Source: Streptomyces sp. NBC_00654
GTDB taxonomy: Bacteria > Actinomycetota > Actinomycetes > Streptomycetales > Streptomycetaceae
Direction of reading: 5' to 3'
DNA length: 64,000 nt
Assembly: GCF_026341775.1 (NCBI RefSeq)
Contig: NZ_JAPEOB010000005.1
Span: 68,493 to 132,492, forward strand
This document shows positions 45,746 to 55,373 of the stretch, one piece after another (positions within the stretch are counted from its first letter, which is position 1; each line of letters begins with the position of its first letter). The notes below the pieces were generated by a model. It had not been told where the DNA came from. It worked only from the letters and a program-made list of their open reading frames with translations, and did no database searches. The position numbers and the translations under genes were made by a program.

Positions 45746-47107
45746 TCATGGGGTGGATGAGGAAGATCCGGCTCCGGCGGGCGGGATCTGTGTCACGACT
45801 CCTGGTTCCGTGGCGAAGGCCGGCACGGGGGAGGGGTGCAGGCCACGCACGGGGGAGCGCCAAAGGATCACCAAGGGGGCGCAGAGCAGGAAGGTGATCA
45901 CGCCGAGGGCGGACCGTAGCCCGAGGAGGGTGCCGAGTACACCGGCGAGGAATGCGGCAACAGGGCGCAGACCGGAGGCGAGCCACGCACCGGTGGCCTG
46001 GGCGCGGCCCTGCAGATGTGCGGGACACAGCTCTTGTCGCACGCTGCGCTGCAGTCCGCCGTGGGCAACGGCCGCCCCGGTCTGGATCAGTAGACAGGCA
46101 CCGATGACGGCCTGGCCAGCGGTCCCAGGGCCGACGAGGACCAGCGGGATCTGGGCCAGAGGATTGATGGTCAGAGCGGTGAGCATGACGGGGCCGGCTC
46201 CCCAGCGCCGCTCCCATCTTCGCCACAGCAGGGCGCCGAGGAACCCGCCGATCCCGCCTGCGCCCATGACGATGCCCAGCGCCGTGGGACTCCAGGACAG
46301 TTCACGCAAAAGGTAGAGGGACCAGAGTGCCGAACTGGCAGCCAGGGCGAACGACGTGGTGGCGTTCGACAGGACGATGGACCGCACCACGGGAGTCTGC
46401 AGGGTGTAGTCGAGGCCTTCGCGGATCTCCGTCCAGTGGCTGCTGCCCGCTGGCCGGGGTGCCGGCTTCGGCTCACGGTGGCGGATGGTCAGCAGACAGA
46501 AGGCACAGACCAGATACGAGAGAGCGTCCACGGCGATCGCCCGGGCGGCGCCCAGCACGGTGACCAGCAGCCCGCCGAGGTTGTTCCCGGCGAGGTCGGC
46601 CAACGAGTTCGTCGCGCCGAGCTTGGCATTGCCCTCCTTGAGCTGCTCCCCACGCAGCAGCGTCGGGAGGTAGCTGATCGAGGCGTTGCTCCCGACCACC
46701 TGAAACGCGGAGACGAGGAAGGCCACCGCGTACAGCTGGCCCAGGGTGACCTGTCCGGCGAACTGGGCCAGGGGGATGCTGGCCAGGGTGAGCGCGCACA
46801 GGACGTCGCACGTGATGATGATGGGCCGCTTGCGGTAGCGGTCGGCGAGGACGCCGGCGTGGAGGGACAGCAGCAGCGCGGGCAGTTTGCCCGCGACGGC
46901 GATCAGCGCCACGTGCATGGTCGAGGCGTGCAGGTCCACCACAGCGATCACCGAGATGCCGATCGTCGTGATGCCGTAACCCGCGACGGTCACAGCCTGG
47001 CCGCCCCAGTAGAGCCGGAAGTCCCCATGCCGCCACAGACTCGGCTCCGCCGCGGGCCATCCTTCAGCTCCTTCCGCCCGCGGGCGGGCACTGTCCCTCC
47101 TGCTCAC
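45746..47107 (-). CDS. MFS transporter (exporter-type)
   Basis: 453 residues from GTG 47107, overlapping the ABC transporter stop (GTGA). Ten to twelve membrane segments are evident (GYGITTIGISVIAVVDL, LYAVAFLVSAFQVVGS, LSYLVCAFCLLTI, ALGIVMGAGGIGGFLGALLW). The loop between helices 2 and 3 carries GVLADRYRKRPII, an MFS motif A variant. N-terminal HGDFRLYWGGQAVTVAGYGI is typical of the MFS_3/enterobactin-exporter-like group. Likely efflux of the operon's product or a toxic substrate. Confidence 0.87.
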   Translation of the reverse strand: MSRRDSARPRAEGAEGWPAAEPSLWRHGDFRLYWGGQAVTVAGYGITTIGISVIAVVDLHASTMHVALIAVAGKLPALLLSLHAGVLADRYRKRPIIITCDVLCALTLASIPLAQFAGQVTLGQLYAVAFLVSAFQVVGSNASISYLPTLLRGEQLKEGNAKLGATNSLADLAGNNLGGLLVTVLGAARAIAVDALSYLVCAFCLLTIRHREPKPAPRPAGSSHWTEIREGLDYTLQTPVVRSIVLSNATTSFALAASSALWSLYLLRELSWSPTALGIVMGAGGIGGFLGALLWRRWERRWGAGPVMLTALTINPLAQIPLVLVGPGTAGQAVIGACLLIQTGAAVAHGGLQRSVRQELCPAHLQGRAQATGAWLASGLRPVAAFLAGVLGTLLGLRSALGVITFLLCAPLVILWRSPVRGLHPSPVPAFATEPGVVTQIPPAGAGSSSSTP

Positions 47108-47850
47108 GAGGAAGCCGTTCCTTCTGCCGCCGCCTTCGTACCGGCAACTCCGGTGCCCGATCCTGTCTGGCCCGGAACTGAAGGCGACGGGGCACGGAAC
47201 TGGGCGGCCTGCAGCTCGTAGGCGTCGCGGAAGGCTCCGGTGCCGGTGGTCGGGTCCATCAGATCGGCGAAGGTGCCGTGTTCGGCGACGCGGCCTTCGT
47301 CCAGGACGTAGATGTAGTCGGCGTCGCGGACGCTGTGCAGGCGGTGGGTGATCAGGATGGTGGTCTGTCCCTCGCCGGACAGCCGGTGGATCTGGTCGAA
47401 GACCCGCTGCTCCGCGGCGGGATCCAGTGCGCTGGTCGGCTCGTCGACGATCAGAACCTGGCCCATGCGGTGACGGGCCCGGGCCAGTCCCACCGTCTGC
47501 CACATCCCGCCAGAGATCTCGTGCCCGCCCTTGTACCCGCGCGCGAGGAGGGTGTCCAGCCCCCAGGGCAGGGAGGCGATGACCTTGTCGGCCCCGGCGT
47601 ACGCGGCGGCCGGGGCGAGGGCTGCGTCGTCCATCGGCGCTACGGGGCGTCCGGCCCCGATGTTCACCCGGGCGGTGAACGGCCACCGGTAGAAGTCCTG
47701 GGCGACCATCGCCACCCGGTCGAAGACCTGGGCGCGATCAGCGTCGGAGGTGGCTACGCCGCCCCACAGAACGTGCCCGCTGTCGGGGATCCGCAGCCCG
47801 CACAGCAGCTTCACCAGGGTCGACTTGCCGCTTCCATTGTGGCCGACTAG
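47104..47850 (-). pseudogene. ABC exporter, 3' part (nucleotide-binding domain), split by IS
   Basis: Starts inside the codons after KTVAL, with VGHNGSGKSTLVKLLCGLRI (Walker A). It continues with VAMVAQDFYRWPFTARVNIG (Q-loop), HEISGGMWQTVGLARARHR (signature, ISGGMWQ in place of LSGGQ), QVLIVDEPTSALDP (Walker B) and ITHRLHSV (H-loop), and ends at 47,104. An open frame upstream runs into the IS and is not native. It joins exactly to the 48,947-50,228 part after removal of one CTAG. Confidence 0.85.
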
Positions 47851-48946
47851 GGCGCGTATCGAGTCGTGATCAATTTGCGGGAAGCGCCCTCGCGGCGGGG
47901 CCTGGACCGGTAGTTCTTCTTGTGTGACGCGAGTGCAACTGACTGACAGGGAATGGGAGTTCATCGAGCTGTACCTGCCGATCGGCGAGTACGGCCCCTA
48001 CCCCGAGCGGCTGCGGCAGCAGTTCGAGGGCGTGATCTGGCGGTTCAAGACCGGCGGGCAGTGGCGGGAGATGCCGCAGGAGTTCGGCGCCTGGTCCACT
48101 GTGCACAACCGCTTCCGGCAGTGGCGTGACGCGGGCGTCTTCGAGGCCCTGCTGGAGGGCCTGATCGCGGAAGCAGCGAAGCGGGGTGAGGTGGACCTGT
48201 CCCTGGTCAGTGTCGACTCCACCACCGCGCGTGCTCACCACGACGCCGCCGGGATGCACCTGGACCAAGACGTCCTCACCGCCCTGGAGAAGGCCGCGGC
48301 TGAGGAGGAGAAGGCCAGGTCAAAAGGGGCGGCTCCGAAGAACAAAACGGGCAGGATGCCGAAGCAGATCCCGGGCGGGAGGAGCGGCGACGTGTCCGGC
48401 GCCGACGCAGACTCCGCCTGAAGGCCGCCCTCCTGGGACGTTCCAGGGGCGGGCAGACCAGCAAGGTCCACCTCGCCGCCGACCGCAAGTGCCGCCCGCT
48501 GGCGTTCGTCCTGACCGCGGGCCAGGCCGCGGACAGCCCCCAGTTCATCCCCGTGCTGAAGAAGATCCGCGTCCGTCTGCCGGTCGGCCGCCCACGCACC
48601 CGCCCGGACGCGGTCGCCGGGGACAAGGCCTACTCGTCCCGCGGCAACCGGGCCAACCTGCGCAAACGCCACATCAAGGCAGTCATCCCCGAGAAGAAGG
48701 ACCAGGCCGCCAACCGGAAGAAGAAGGGCTCCGGGGGCGGCCGGCCCGTCAGCCACGACGCCGACCTGTACAAGGAGAGGAACACCGTCGAGCGTCTGAT
48801 CAACAAGCTCAAGGCCTGGCGAGGCATCGCCACCCGGTACGACAAGACCCCGGACAGCTACCTCGCCGGCCTCCACCTGCGCGCCTCGATGATCTGGCTC
48901 AAAGACCTCACGAGAACCACCCCTTGATCACGACTCGATACGCGCC
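47851..48946. mobile_element. IS5-family insertion sequence, 1096 bp, complete
   Basis: Perfect 23-bp inverted repeats (starting GGCGCGTATCGAGTCG at 47851; mirrored at 48924-48946). They are flanked by the 4-bp duplication CTAG at 47847-47850 and 48947-48950. The duplication and two overlapping transposase frames fit the IS427-type group of the IS5 family. Insertion is within the ABC exporter gene and leaves it restorable in frame. Confidence 0.92.
47924..48927 (+). CDS. IS5-family transposase, two frames joined by -1 frameshift
   Basis: Frame A runs from GTG 47924 to 48,421 (TDREWEFIELYLPIGEYGPY, VSVDSTTARAHHDAAG with the first Asp). Frame B is in the -1 register. It reads RRRLRLKAALLGRSRGGQTS, HLAADRKCRPLAFVLTAGQA, DAVAGDKAYSSRGN (second Asp) and YKERNTVERLINKLKAW (Glu), ending at 48,927. 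The sequence TCA AAA GGG GCG at 48,318 gives an A-AAA-GGG slip site that would fuse the two into one DDE transposase of about 334 residues. Programmed -1 frameshifting is known in this group; here it is inferred. Confidence 0.82.
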
Positions 48947-50228
48947 CTAGGGCCACCGTCTTCCCACGAGGAACGACGAGGTCGACCTCGTCCAGCGAGG
49001 GAGTGTCGGAACCGGGGTAGGTGAAGGTGACCTTCTCGAAACGGATCTCCTCGACCGTCTCCGGAAGATCCCGCCCGCCGGTAGGGATGGCGCGCCGTGC
49101 CGCCTCCTCACACAGGGTCTCCAGGTCGGCAACGAACAGGGCCTCGCCCTGCACGTCGGTGACGCGCCCCACGAGACCGGTAATGCTCGCTGCCCCGGTG
49201 CGGATCGCGAACACGGCTGTCCCGGCGACCGCGAGCGCCATCTGCCCCTGCCACAGCAGCAGTCCCAGCGCGGCGTAGGTCATCAGCGTCGCCAGCCCCG
49301 CCGCGGCGTCGGCGCCCAGAGTGATGCGCACCCCGATCTTCGCCAGCCGAGTCTGCTCCCGCTCACTGGTGAGGGCCATGCCCCGGAAGTGCTTGAGCAG
49401 GAACGGCCCGACATCGTGGACACGGATCTCCCCGGCCGCCTGCTCGTCGACCAGCAAGCGGCTGATCAGCTGGGAGGCGCGTACGTGCTGAATGAACCGG
49501 TGATAGCTCGTATACCGGTGGCGGGTCGTCGTCAGGGCGCTCCACGCCCGGGGTGCCGCCATCGCGATCAGCAGCGGCAAAAGCGCCCAGTGCAGCACGG
49601 TCAGCACGCCGGCCGCCGCGATCAGGGAGATCGCCGCGGTGACCACCGCTGCGCAGTACCCCAGCATCCTCCGCGCCGAATCGGCACCGTACTGCGCGGA
49701 GTCCATCAGCCGGTGGAAGTCGTCGTCCTCCACCGCCTCCAGTTCCACCCGCGCCACCAGGGCCAAGTACCGCTTTGTCGCGACCCGCTGGGTCTTCGGC
49801 TCCAGGATCCCGATGGCGGCCCCCGACACCGAGGTGAGCACCGACCCGATGACCGCGAGCAGCCCCACCACGACCATCGACGGCAGCGCCGAGCGCAGCC
49901 GCTCCTCCATGGCCCCTTCGGAGAGGAGCTCGACCAGCAAGGCGTTCACCACGACCAGGGTGGCCGCTTGCGCGACACCCCGCCCGACCTCGCTGAACGC
50001 CACCGTGTACAGCGCCCGCCGATCAGCCTGATGCGCGAGCCGGACCGCCACGGTGATCTGCCGGGGCAGGGAGAGCGCCATCGCCTTCAGGCTCAGCTTC
50101 AGCCAGGCGTAGTGGTGCTGGCTCCAGCCCGCGTCGTAGGCGAGCTCGCCGCCGAACAACAGCTTCTCGGAGGCTGACAGGTGCGCCTCGTCCGATGCGT
50201 CCGCGCCATCCTCGGGTGAGTCCTTCAT
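48947..50228 (-). pseudogene. ABC exporter, 5' part (membrane domain), split by IS
   Basis: From ATG 50228, MKDSPEDGADASDEAHLSAS leads into an ABC_membrane-type exporter domain of about 330 residues with six membrane segments (AATLVVVNALLVELLS, MVVVGLLAVIGSVLTS, AAVVTAAISLIAAAGVLTVL, GLATLMTYAALGLLLW). The start of the nucleotide-binding domain follows (IRFEKVTFTYPGSDTPSLDE). It breaks at PRGKTVAL, where the IS5 element begins. The intact protein would be about 675 residues with fused membrane and ATPase domains. First gene of the operon. Confidence 0.85.
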
Positions 50229-50945
50229 GCACTCACCACCGCTGGAGCGAGACTTTGAAGATCCGGCAGCGTTCGTCGGACGAGCTGCCGGAACGAGGGC
50301 ACGCAGGCGATGACCGCGTCGCGATCGCGAGCCTTTTGCCCGCGCGGGATGGTCCTGCGGCGTGAGCCGGTAGGCGTCAACGTCGCCCCTTTCGTGAGGT
50401 GTTGGGGATTGCCCGGTCCAACGAGAACGGACAGAGTTCGAGCACACGCCTTTCAGCCGAACCTCGAACCCCTGTTCTCCGGGGCCGACGGGCGGTGTGT
50501 GATCCACGGCCCCGCCCACCGACCGGAAGGGCCGGCCGCGATCTTGGCCGAAAAGAGCGATCTGTTGTTCCCTGCGGGCAGCGCGGGGCGATTCGAGAGA
50601 GGAAGCGGTGGCGGAGGGCTCTTGCAGCAGAGGCTGGTGGCGTCGCCCGGAATGAGGGCGGCGGCGGGCTGGCACATCTGTCCGGACGGAGCCGGCATCC
50701 GCTCGGCGTGGTCCTGCGCGGCACCCAGAAGTCACGCACCCCGACAGGCAACGCAGCCCGTGGGGTGGGTACTTGCAGTGAGAGCCGATGCTCCGGGCTT
50801 GCGTGACGGCACGGACCCGCCGCCCCGCCCGAGCCCCTGCCCGGCTTGTAGAGTGCGACCTTCCCTGTACGCCAGGAACACCTGCTGGAGCTCACTGTGC
50901 ACCTGCTCGCTGCCTGTACCCGCTCGGCTGTAAGGGAGGTGGCCC
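50229..50945. other. Divergent intergenic region
   Basis: About 700 bp between the ABC exporter start on the minus strand and a NUDIX gene on the plus strand. Several short frames exist on both strands but none has a family match, a credible start or consistent codon bias. No short precursor-peptide gene could be identified. It should contain promoters for both directions. Confidence 0.45.
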
Positions 50946-51506
50946 GTGGCGATCACTGACGCCGTCATCTCGCAGACCCTGGCCACGTACCTGGAGCGAT
51001 ACCCGGACGAGACCGAGGCACTGTCTGCGCCGCTGCGGATACTCGCGGGCGGCAGTGGCTTCGCCTCGCGGCGCAACTTCCCGATGCACGTGACGGTGGG
51101 CGCGCTCCTGGTCCGTCGCGGCCTCGAGATCCTGCTGATCGAGCACCGGGCGTACGGGATCACCTTGCAGCCGGGCGGACATCTCGAGCCCACCGACGCG
51201 ACGCTGGTTGACGCGGCCGTGCGCGAGCTCGCCGAGGAGACCGGACTCGACCCGGCGGGAGTGACCCTGGCGGATCCAGTGCCCGCGTACGTCGAGTACG
51301 GGCGCGTCCCGGCGCGCCCCGAGAAGGGCGAGCCGGATCACTTCCACCTCGACCTGGGGTACGCGTTCACGACGGACCGCGCGGACGTGGGGCAGATCCA
51401 GGAAGCGGAGGTGACCGGTGCCGCGTGGGTCCCGCTCGCAGATGCCGAACGGCTGGTCGGCCCGCGCATCGCCCGTGCGGTGAGCCGGACCGCCCGCGTC
51501 GGCTGA
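50946..51506 (+). CDS. NUDIX hydrolase
   Basis: 186 residues from GTG 50946 with GGGAGGTG upstream. NUDIX box: GHLEPTDATLVDAAVRELAE followed by ETGLDPAG, matching GX5EX7REUXEEXGU closely. The N-terminal ~45 residues form a helical extension (ISQTLATYLERYPDETEAL) also seen at the start of the triple-NUDIX protein. Cytosolic. The aromatic/acidic loop (KGEPDHFHLDLGYAF) after the box probably sets specificity. First gene of a short plus-strand group with the next NUDIX gene. Confidence 0.88.
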   Translation: MAITDAVISQTLATYLERYPDETEALSAPLRILAGGSGFASRRNFPMHVTVGALLVRRGLEILLIEHRAYGITLQPGGHLEPTDATLVDAAVRELAEETGLDPAGVTLADPVPAYVEYGRVPARPEKGEPDHFHLDLGYAFTTDRADVGQIQEAEVTGAAWVPLADAERLVGPRIARAVSRTARVG

Positions 51507-51591
51507 CGCAGCGCCGGAGACCTCGGGCCCGGCCGTGCCACGGATGCGGCTGCATTCCCGGACCGCCACTTCCCCCCCCCGGAGCGAGTCG

Positions 51592-52113
51592 ATGAAGACC
51601 TGCGACAACACCTCGGTCGGAATCGTCATCACCGATCACCAAGGCCGTTACCTGGTATTCGACCGTGCCACCCTCCCGCATGGCACAGCCCCTGCCGCGG
51701 GCCACATCGACGACCATGGAAGTCCCGAGGACGCGGCCCGCGCCGAGGTCGAGGAAGAACTCGGCTTGTCCGTCACCGGCCTTACCCGCATCACCGGCGG
51801 CTGGCGAGAGAACCGATGCCGCCGGTTGCCCGGCGCACGCGGCACTGGCCACGACTGGACCGTCTTCCACGCCGCCGTCACCGGCGAGCTCGTCCCGAGC
51901 GCCCGCGAGACGAAGAACGTCCGCTGGATCGACTCCGACGCCCTGCAGGAGCTGACGGACCGGACGGTCGTCCATGCCCAGGGACGTATGAGCGGGGCCG
52001 AGTTCGAGGCCGCGCCGGGCATCGAGCCAGTGTGGATCCAGTGGTTCGTCGACGTCGCCGCGATTCACATCAGCCCCGACGACCTGCTGCGGGTGGAAAA
52101 GCTCACCCGGTGA
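51592..52113 (+). CDS. NUDIX hydrolase
   Basis: 173 residues from ATG 51592, with GGAG 7 nt upstream. The fold is recognisable: VGIVITDHQGRYLVFDRATL, AAGHIDDHGSPEDAARAEVE followed by EELGLSVTG, close to the NUDIX box but with AEVEEELG in place of REXXEEXG, and HDWTVFHAAVTGELV. The NUDIX Arg is replaced by Ala. It lies 85 bp after the previous NUDIX gene. Substrate unknown. Confidence 0.82.
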   Translation: MKTCDNTSVGIVITDHQGRYLVFDRATLPHGTAPAAGHIDDHGSPEDAARAEVEEELGLSVTGLTRITGGWRENRCRRLPGARGTGHDWTVFHAAVTGELVPSARETKNVRWIDSDALQELTDRTVVHAQGRMSGAEFEAAPGIEPVWIQWFVDVAAIHISPDDLLRVEKLTR

Positions 52114-52261
52114 CCGCCGCGCGCTCTCACCCTGAGCTCGGCGCGTCGGCCACCGCGGCCCCGATCGAGTCCTCCGGCTACAGCAAAGAGGAGAAGAAGC
52201 CTGAGTTCGCTGGCCGGGATCGCGACGTACGTGAACCACGACGACCGTCGCTGTCATCCAC

Positions 52262-53368
52262 TCAGCGAAGAGCCTCACGTAGAACCTCCTCCATGGCAGG
52301 GAGCCGGTCGAGCAGCGCCAGAGCCGCTTTGTGGCGCACCTGTCCGTATGCCTCAAGTGCGGCATCGACGAGGTGCGGTCGTTCCACCGGCACCGACAGC
52401 GGAAAGGCCGAACAGAGCATCGCGGCACAGCCAACGCGAAGCGAGAACAAGAGGTCGTCCGCGGACGCCTTCGGGTTGGCCTCCCGGTAGGCCAGGGTGA
52501 GATCGGTGTAGCCGGCGAGCCAGTCCGTTGCACTGCTGTCCAGCACGCTCTTAGGGTCACAACCAAGACGTGCGATCTCCCAGGCCAGGTACCCGGTCGC
52601 GGGCGGACGGAAGTCCACGATCGCGGCCACTTCGGTGTCTTTGAACAGAACGTTGGGGCCGGCCGTGTCGCCGTGCAGGATCTGGACGGTGAGCTGCGGG
52701 AGCGAAGCGAGTGTCTTCTCGACGCCCGCCATGATGGCTTGCCGTTCCCGCGTCGCCCGCAGTGCCCACGCCTCGAACTTCCCGAGCCTGGGCTTGTGCT
52801 GGTAGGCATGGATGAGGCGGTTGAACCGATCCCGTGAGGCGCCCACGTCGCACACCGCGGCTCCCGGAGCCTGGCTGGGTGCGGCGGCGGGGTACGTAGC
52901 GAGCCGGCTGTGCAGTCGGCCCATCGCCGTGCCCGCCGACGCCCACCGTGCACCGGCCAGTGTTCCCTCGGCAGTCTCGGTGTGCGTCACGTACGACCAC
53001 AGGGACATCGGCACGTGGCCGTGGGTGGCGATGAGCTGGTGATCGCGGCTGCGGGTTGCCCGCGCTGTCGCGACCCTTCCGTCGGCGGCGTACTCCGACA
53101 GTTCGATGGATGCCAGCTCCAGCTCCAGGGCCCGGAGTTCTCGGGTGCGGTAGACCTTGGCGAAGTGCCGCTGGCCACTCTGGTCTACGACCGCGAAGTT
53201 GTCCGTCGCGGTGCCTTCCGGAATGCGCTTGATGCCGGCCGGCAGGAGCCCGTACGCGAGCTCCAGCGTGGCGGCGAGGGCCGCCACCTGCTCCTCCTCC
53301 ACGGCAGGGTCAGGTGGCGAGGAGGTGGGAGCGGGGGTGGTGGCGGGCTGGCGGGATGCGGTGGACAT
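52262..53368 (-). CDS. APH-family phosphotransferase
   Basis: 368 residues from ATG 53368 (GAGGAG upstream). Kinase-like fold of the aminoglycoside phosphotransferase superfamily: FAVVDQSGQRHFAKVYRTRE gives the ATP-binding Lys, TVQILHGDTAGPNVLFKD the catalytic HGD and the Asn, and VAAIVDFRPPATGYLAWEIA the metal-binding Asp. Unlike the NUDIX-fused copy at 41-42 kb, this kinase domain is complete. It converges with the two NUDIX genes. Small-molecule kinase activity is likely; resistance cannot be assumed. Confidence 0.85.
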   Translation of the reverse strand: MSTASRQPATTPAPTSSPPDPAVEEEQVAALAATLELAYGLLPAGIKRIPEGTATDNFAVVDQSGQRHFAKVYRTRELRALELELASIELSEYAADGRVATARATRSRDHQLIATHGHVPMSLWSYVTHTETAEGTLAGARWASAGTAMGRLHSRLATYPAAAPSQAPGAAVCDVGASRDRFNRLIHAYQHKPRLGKFEAWALRATRERQAIMAGVEKTLASLPQLTVQILHGDTAGPNVLFKDTEVAAIVDFRPPATGYLAWEIARLGCDPKSVLDSSATDWLAGYTDLTLAYREANPKASADDLLFSLRVGCAAMLCSAFPLSVPVERPHLVDAALEAYGQVRHKAALALLDRLPAMEEVLREALR

Positions 53369-53895
53369 GGTCTCCTCGTCGGGGCACAGAAGTATGGGTC
53401 GGGGTCTGAGCCGGCAGCAGTTGTCGGGGGGCATGTGGCAGATCACGGCCCCGGGGCCTCGGGCGCTCAGCCGGGGCAGGGCTGCGCCGACGCGGAGGCG
53501 CCGCAAGCCCGCAGGCCCGGTGCCGGGCACGGCGTCAATGGGGTCATCCGGTTACATCTCCCTCGTTCGGGTTTCGGCGCGCGTTCGAGTCCGTGCCGGC
53601 CCCGCCCGTCGGGCCGACCAGTACGGCACCGCGGCGTCGCTGTCTGCTGAGTCGCTGATGCAGGCAGGGAAGCCGACATCCGGCAGCGCATGCGCGTGGC
53701 GATGGCGGCAGGTTCGGCACCACGTGGTCTGGGGGCAGGCCCGACCTGCGGGTGCCGCGGCCCCAGGCGGTGAGCCCTCTCGCATAGAGTGCGGGCGCGC
53801 GGGTGCCCCTGCCGTTTCCCGCCGGGGGAGCTCGGGAGCCTACGTCCCTTGGCTCAGCAGGCATCCGTCGGACCGTTCCACCAGGAGGAATCACA
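53369..53895. other. Intergenic region
   Basis: About 530 bp between divergent genes. The only frames are short, Arg/Pro-rich and without family resemblance; I could not support a gene. It should contain both promoters. AGGAGG at 53,882-53,887 is the ribosome binding site of the next gene. Confidence 0.45.
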
Positions 53896-54294
53896 GTGTC
53901 ATCCCCGCAGGTCATCACCCCCGTGGAAATGCTCGCCGATGCGAAGAGGCAGCTGGGTTTCCCCAGCATCGTCGCCATCTGCGGCTCCACGCGCTTCATG
54001 GCCGAGATGGCGGAGGCAGAGCTGCGGGAGACGTACGCAGAGCCCAGGGGAGGCATCGTCGTCAAGCCCGGTTGCGACCTGAAGACGCCTCACCCCCTGT
54101 GGTCCGACCCCGTTGAGGCCGAGGCCCTGAAAGACCGCCTTGACGAACTGCACCGGTCGAAGATCCTGCTGGCTGATGAGGTGCTCGTGGTCGGCGACTA
54201 CATCGGAGACAGCACCCGGGCCGAGATCGCCTACGCCCGCTCCTTGGGCAAGCCCGTGCGGTTCACGCACCCCGACGTTGACCCCGACGCCTGA
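53896..54294 (+). CDS. Nucleoside 2-deoxyribosyltransferase-like protein
   Basis: 132 residues from GTG 53896 with AGGAGG 8 nt upstream. The core IVAICGSTRFMAEMAEAEL, then IVVKPGCDLKTPHPLW and ILLADEVLVVGDYIGDSTRA followed by EIAYARSLGKPV is typical of the Rossmann-like NDT/DUF4406 superfamily, whose members bind nucleosides or nucleotides. The GSTRF motif and the Gly/Asp/Ser/Thr/Glu stretch correspond to the substrate pocket. Streptomyces often has this as a stand-alone protein. Role unknown, but nucleotide salvage or sensing would fit the NUDIX-rich surroundings. Confidence 0.75.
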   Translation: MSSPQVITPVEMLADAKRQLGFPSIVAICGSTRFMAEMAEAELRETYAEPRGGIVVKPGCDLKTPHPLWSDPVEAEALKDRLDELHRSKILLADEVLVVGDYIGDSTRAEIAYARSLGKPVRFTHPDVDPDA

Positions 54295-54371
54295 GTACCC
54301 CTTCTCCAGCCCTGGGCGGATACCGCGTCGGGTGGGTTGACCGGCCGGATGGCGTGGTGGTGCGAGGAGGC

Positions 54372-55373
54372 TCATGCGGTGGCCGATCGCATGGCGGCCG
54401 TGACAGCGGCCGCCAGCGGCTGCTGGTGGCTCATCAGGTAGAAGTGGTTGCCGTCGTACCGCTGGAGCCCGCGGAAGCGCGTGGTGGCCATCTGCCAGGA
54501 GAGCAGACTCTCCTCGCTGGCCAGTTCGTCGCCGCTGCCCCCGAACACCGACAGCGGAACGGGCAGCGCCTCGGGGCTGCGCGGAGGTGTCCAGGTGTCC
54601 AGCAGCTTGAAGTCGTTGCGGAACACGGGGGCGAACGTGCTCCAGACGGATTCGTCGTCGAGCAGTTGAGGTGTGCTGCCGCCCACGTCTCGTAGCCAGC
54701 GGCGCAGTTCGCCGTCGGACATGAGGTGGGGGCGGACCTCGTCGGTTGCTGCTTCTCGCGGGATGCCGTAGGCGGACACCCCCACCCAGTCAGGGATCGG
54801 GCCCCCTTCGTGGTGCAGTCGGCGGGTGAGCTGGTAGGCCAGGAGCGCGCCCATGCTGTGCCCGAAGAACCCGAAAGGCCGGTCGAGCAGCGGAGCGATC
54901 GCGGTGTGGAAGTAGTCGACCAGCTGGTCGCAGTCGTCGATCAGCGGGAGCGCCTGCAGCTGACCCCGGCCGGGGGCCTCAAGGAGGCAGAGCTCCCAGT
55001 CCTCGGGGAAGTGCTGCGCCCAGCCCCGGTAGAGCAAGTGCGACCCACCGGCGTGGTGGAACAGGAACAGGCGCACCGCTGGATCGTTCAGGGTTCTCGG
55101 GCGGATGAGCGGGTGAGCCGCCGCCCTGGCGGGGAGCTGTGCAGTGAGGGCGGCGTGCAGTTCGGCGAGGGTGCTGGCCCCGCTGGTGAGCACGGTGTTC
55201 TCCGGGACGTCGAACGCGTTGTCCACGCGGGTGGAGATCTCGAGCATCAGCAGCGAGTCGATGTCGAGCTGGTCGGTGAAGTGCGCCTGGTCGGCGACCT
55301 CGTCGGGTTCGATCTCCAGTACTCCGGCTATCAGGGAGCGGAGATCCTCGATGGTCACGGTCGCGCCGCTCAT
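54372..55373 (-). CDS. Acyl carrier protein fused to type II thioesterase
   Basis: 333 residues from ATG 55373, overlapping the ketosynthase-like stop (ATGA). Residues 1-80 are an ACP with the phosphopantetheine Ser40 in QLDIDSLLMLE. Residues 95-330 are an alpha/beta-hydrolase thioesterase: LFLFHHAGGSHLLYRGWAQH, GFFGHSMGALLAYQL (nucleophile S173), FGGSGDELAS (Asp) and DGNHFYLMS (His), so the triad looks complete. The fusion suggests release or editing of a chain carried in cis. Last gene of the remnant type II synthase operon. Confidence 0.87.
   Translation of the reverse strand: MSGATVTIEDLRSLIAGVLEIEPDEVADQAHFTDQLDIDSLLMLEISTRVDNAFDVPENTVLTSGASTLAELHAALTAQLPARAAAHPLIRPRTLNDPAVRLFLFHHAGGSHLLYRGWAQHFPEDWELCLLEAPGRGQLQALPLIDDCDQLVDYFHTAIAPLLDRPFGFFGHSMGALLAYQLTRRLHHEGGPIPDWVGVSAYGIPREAATDEVRPHLMSDGELRRWLRDVGGSTPQLLDDESVWSTFAPVFRNDFKLLDTWTPPRSPEALPVPLSVFGGSGDELASEESLLSWQMATTRFRGLQRYDGNHFYLMSHQQPLAAAVTAAMRSATA

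Noticed and set aside
50310..50933. 207-residue plus-strand frame in the divergent intergenic region
   Set aside because: Poor codon bias, Arg/Ala/Pro-rich, no family and no ribosome binding site; the NUDIX start follows it in another frame.
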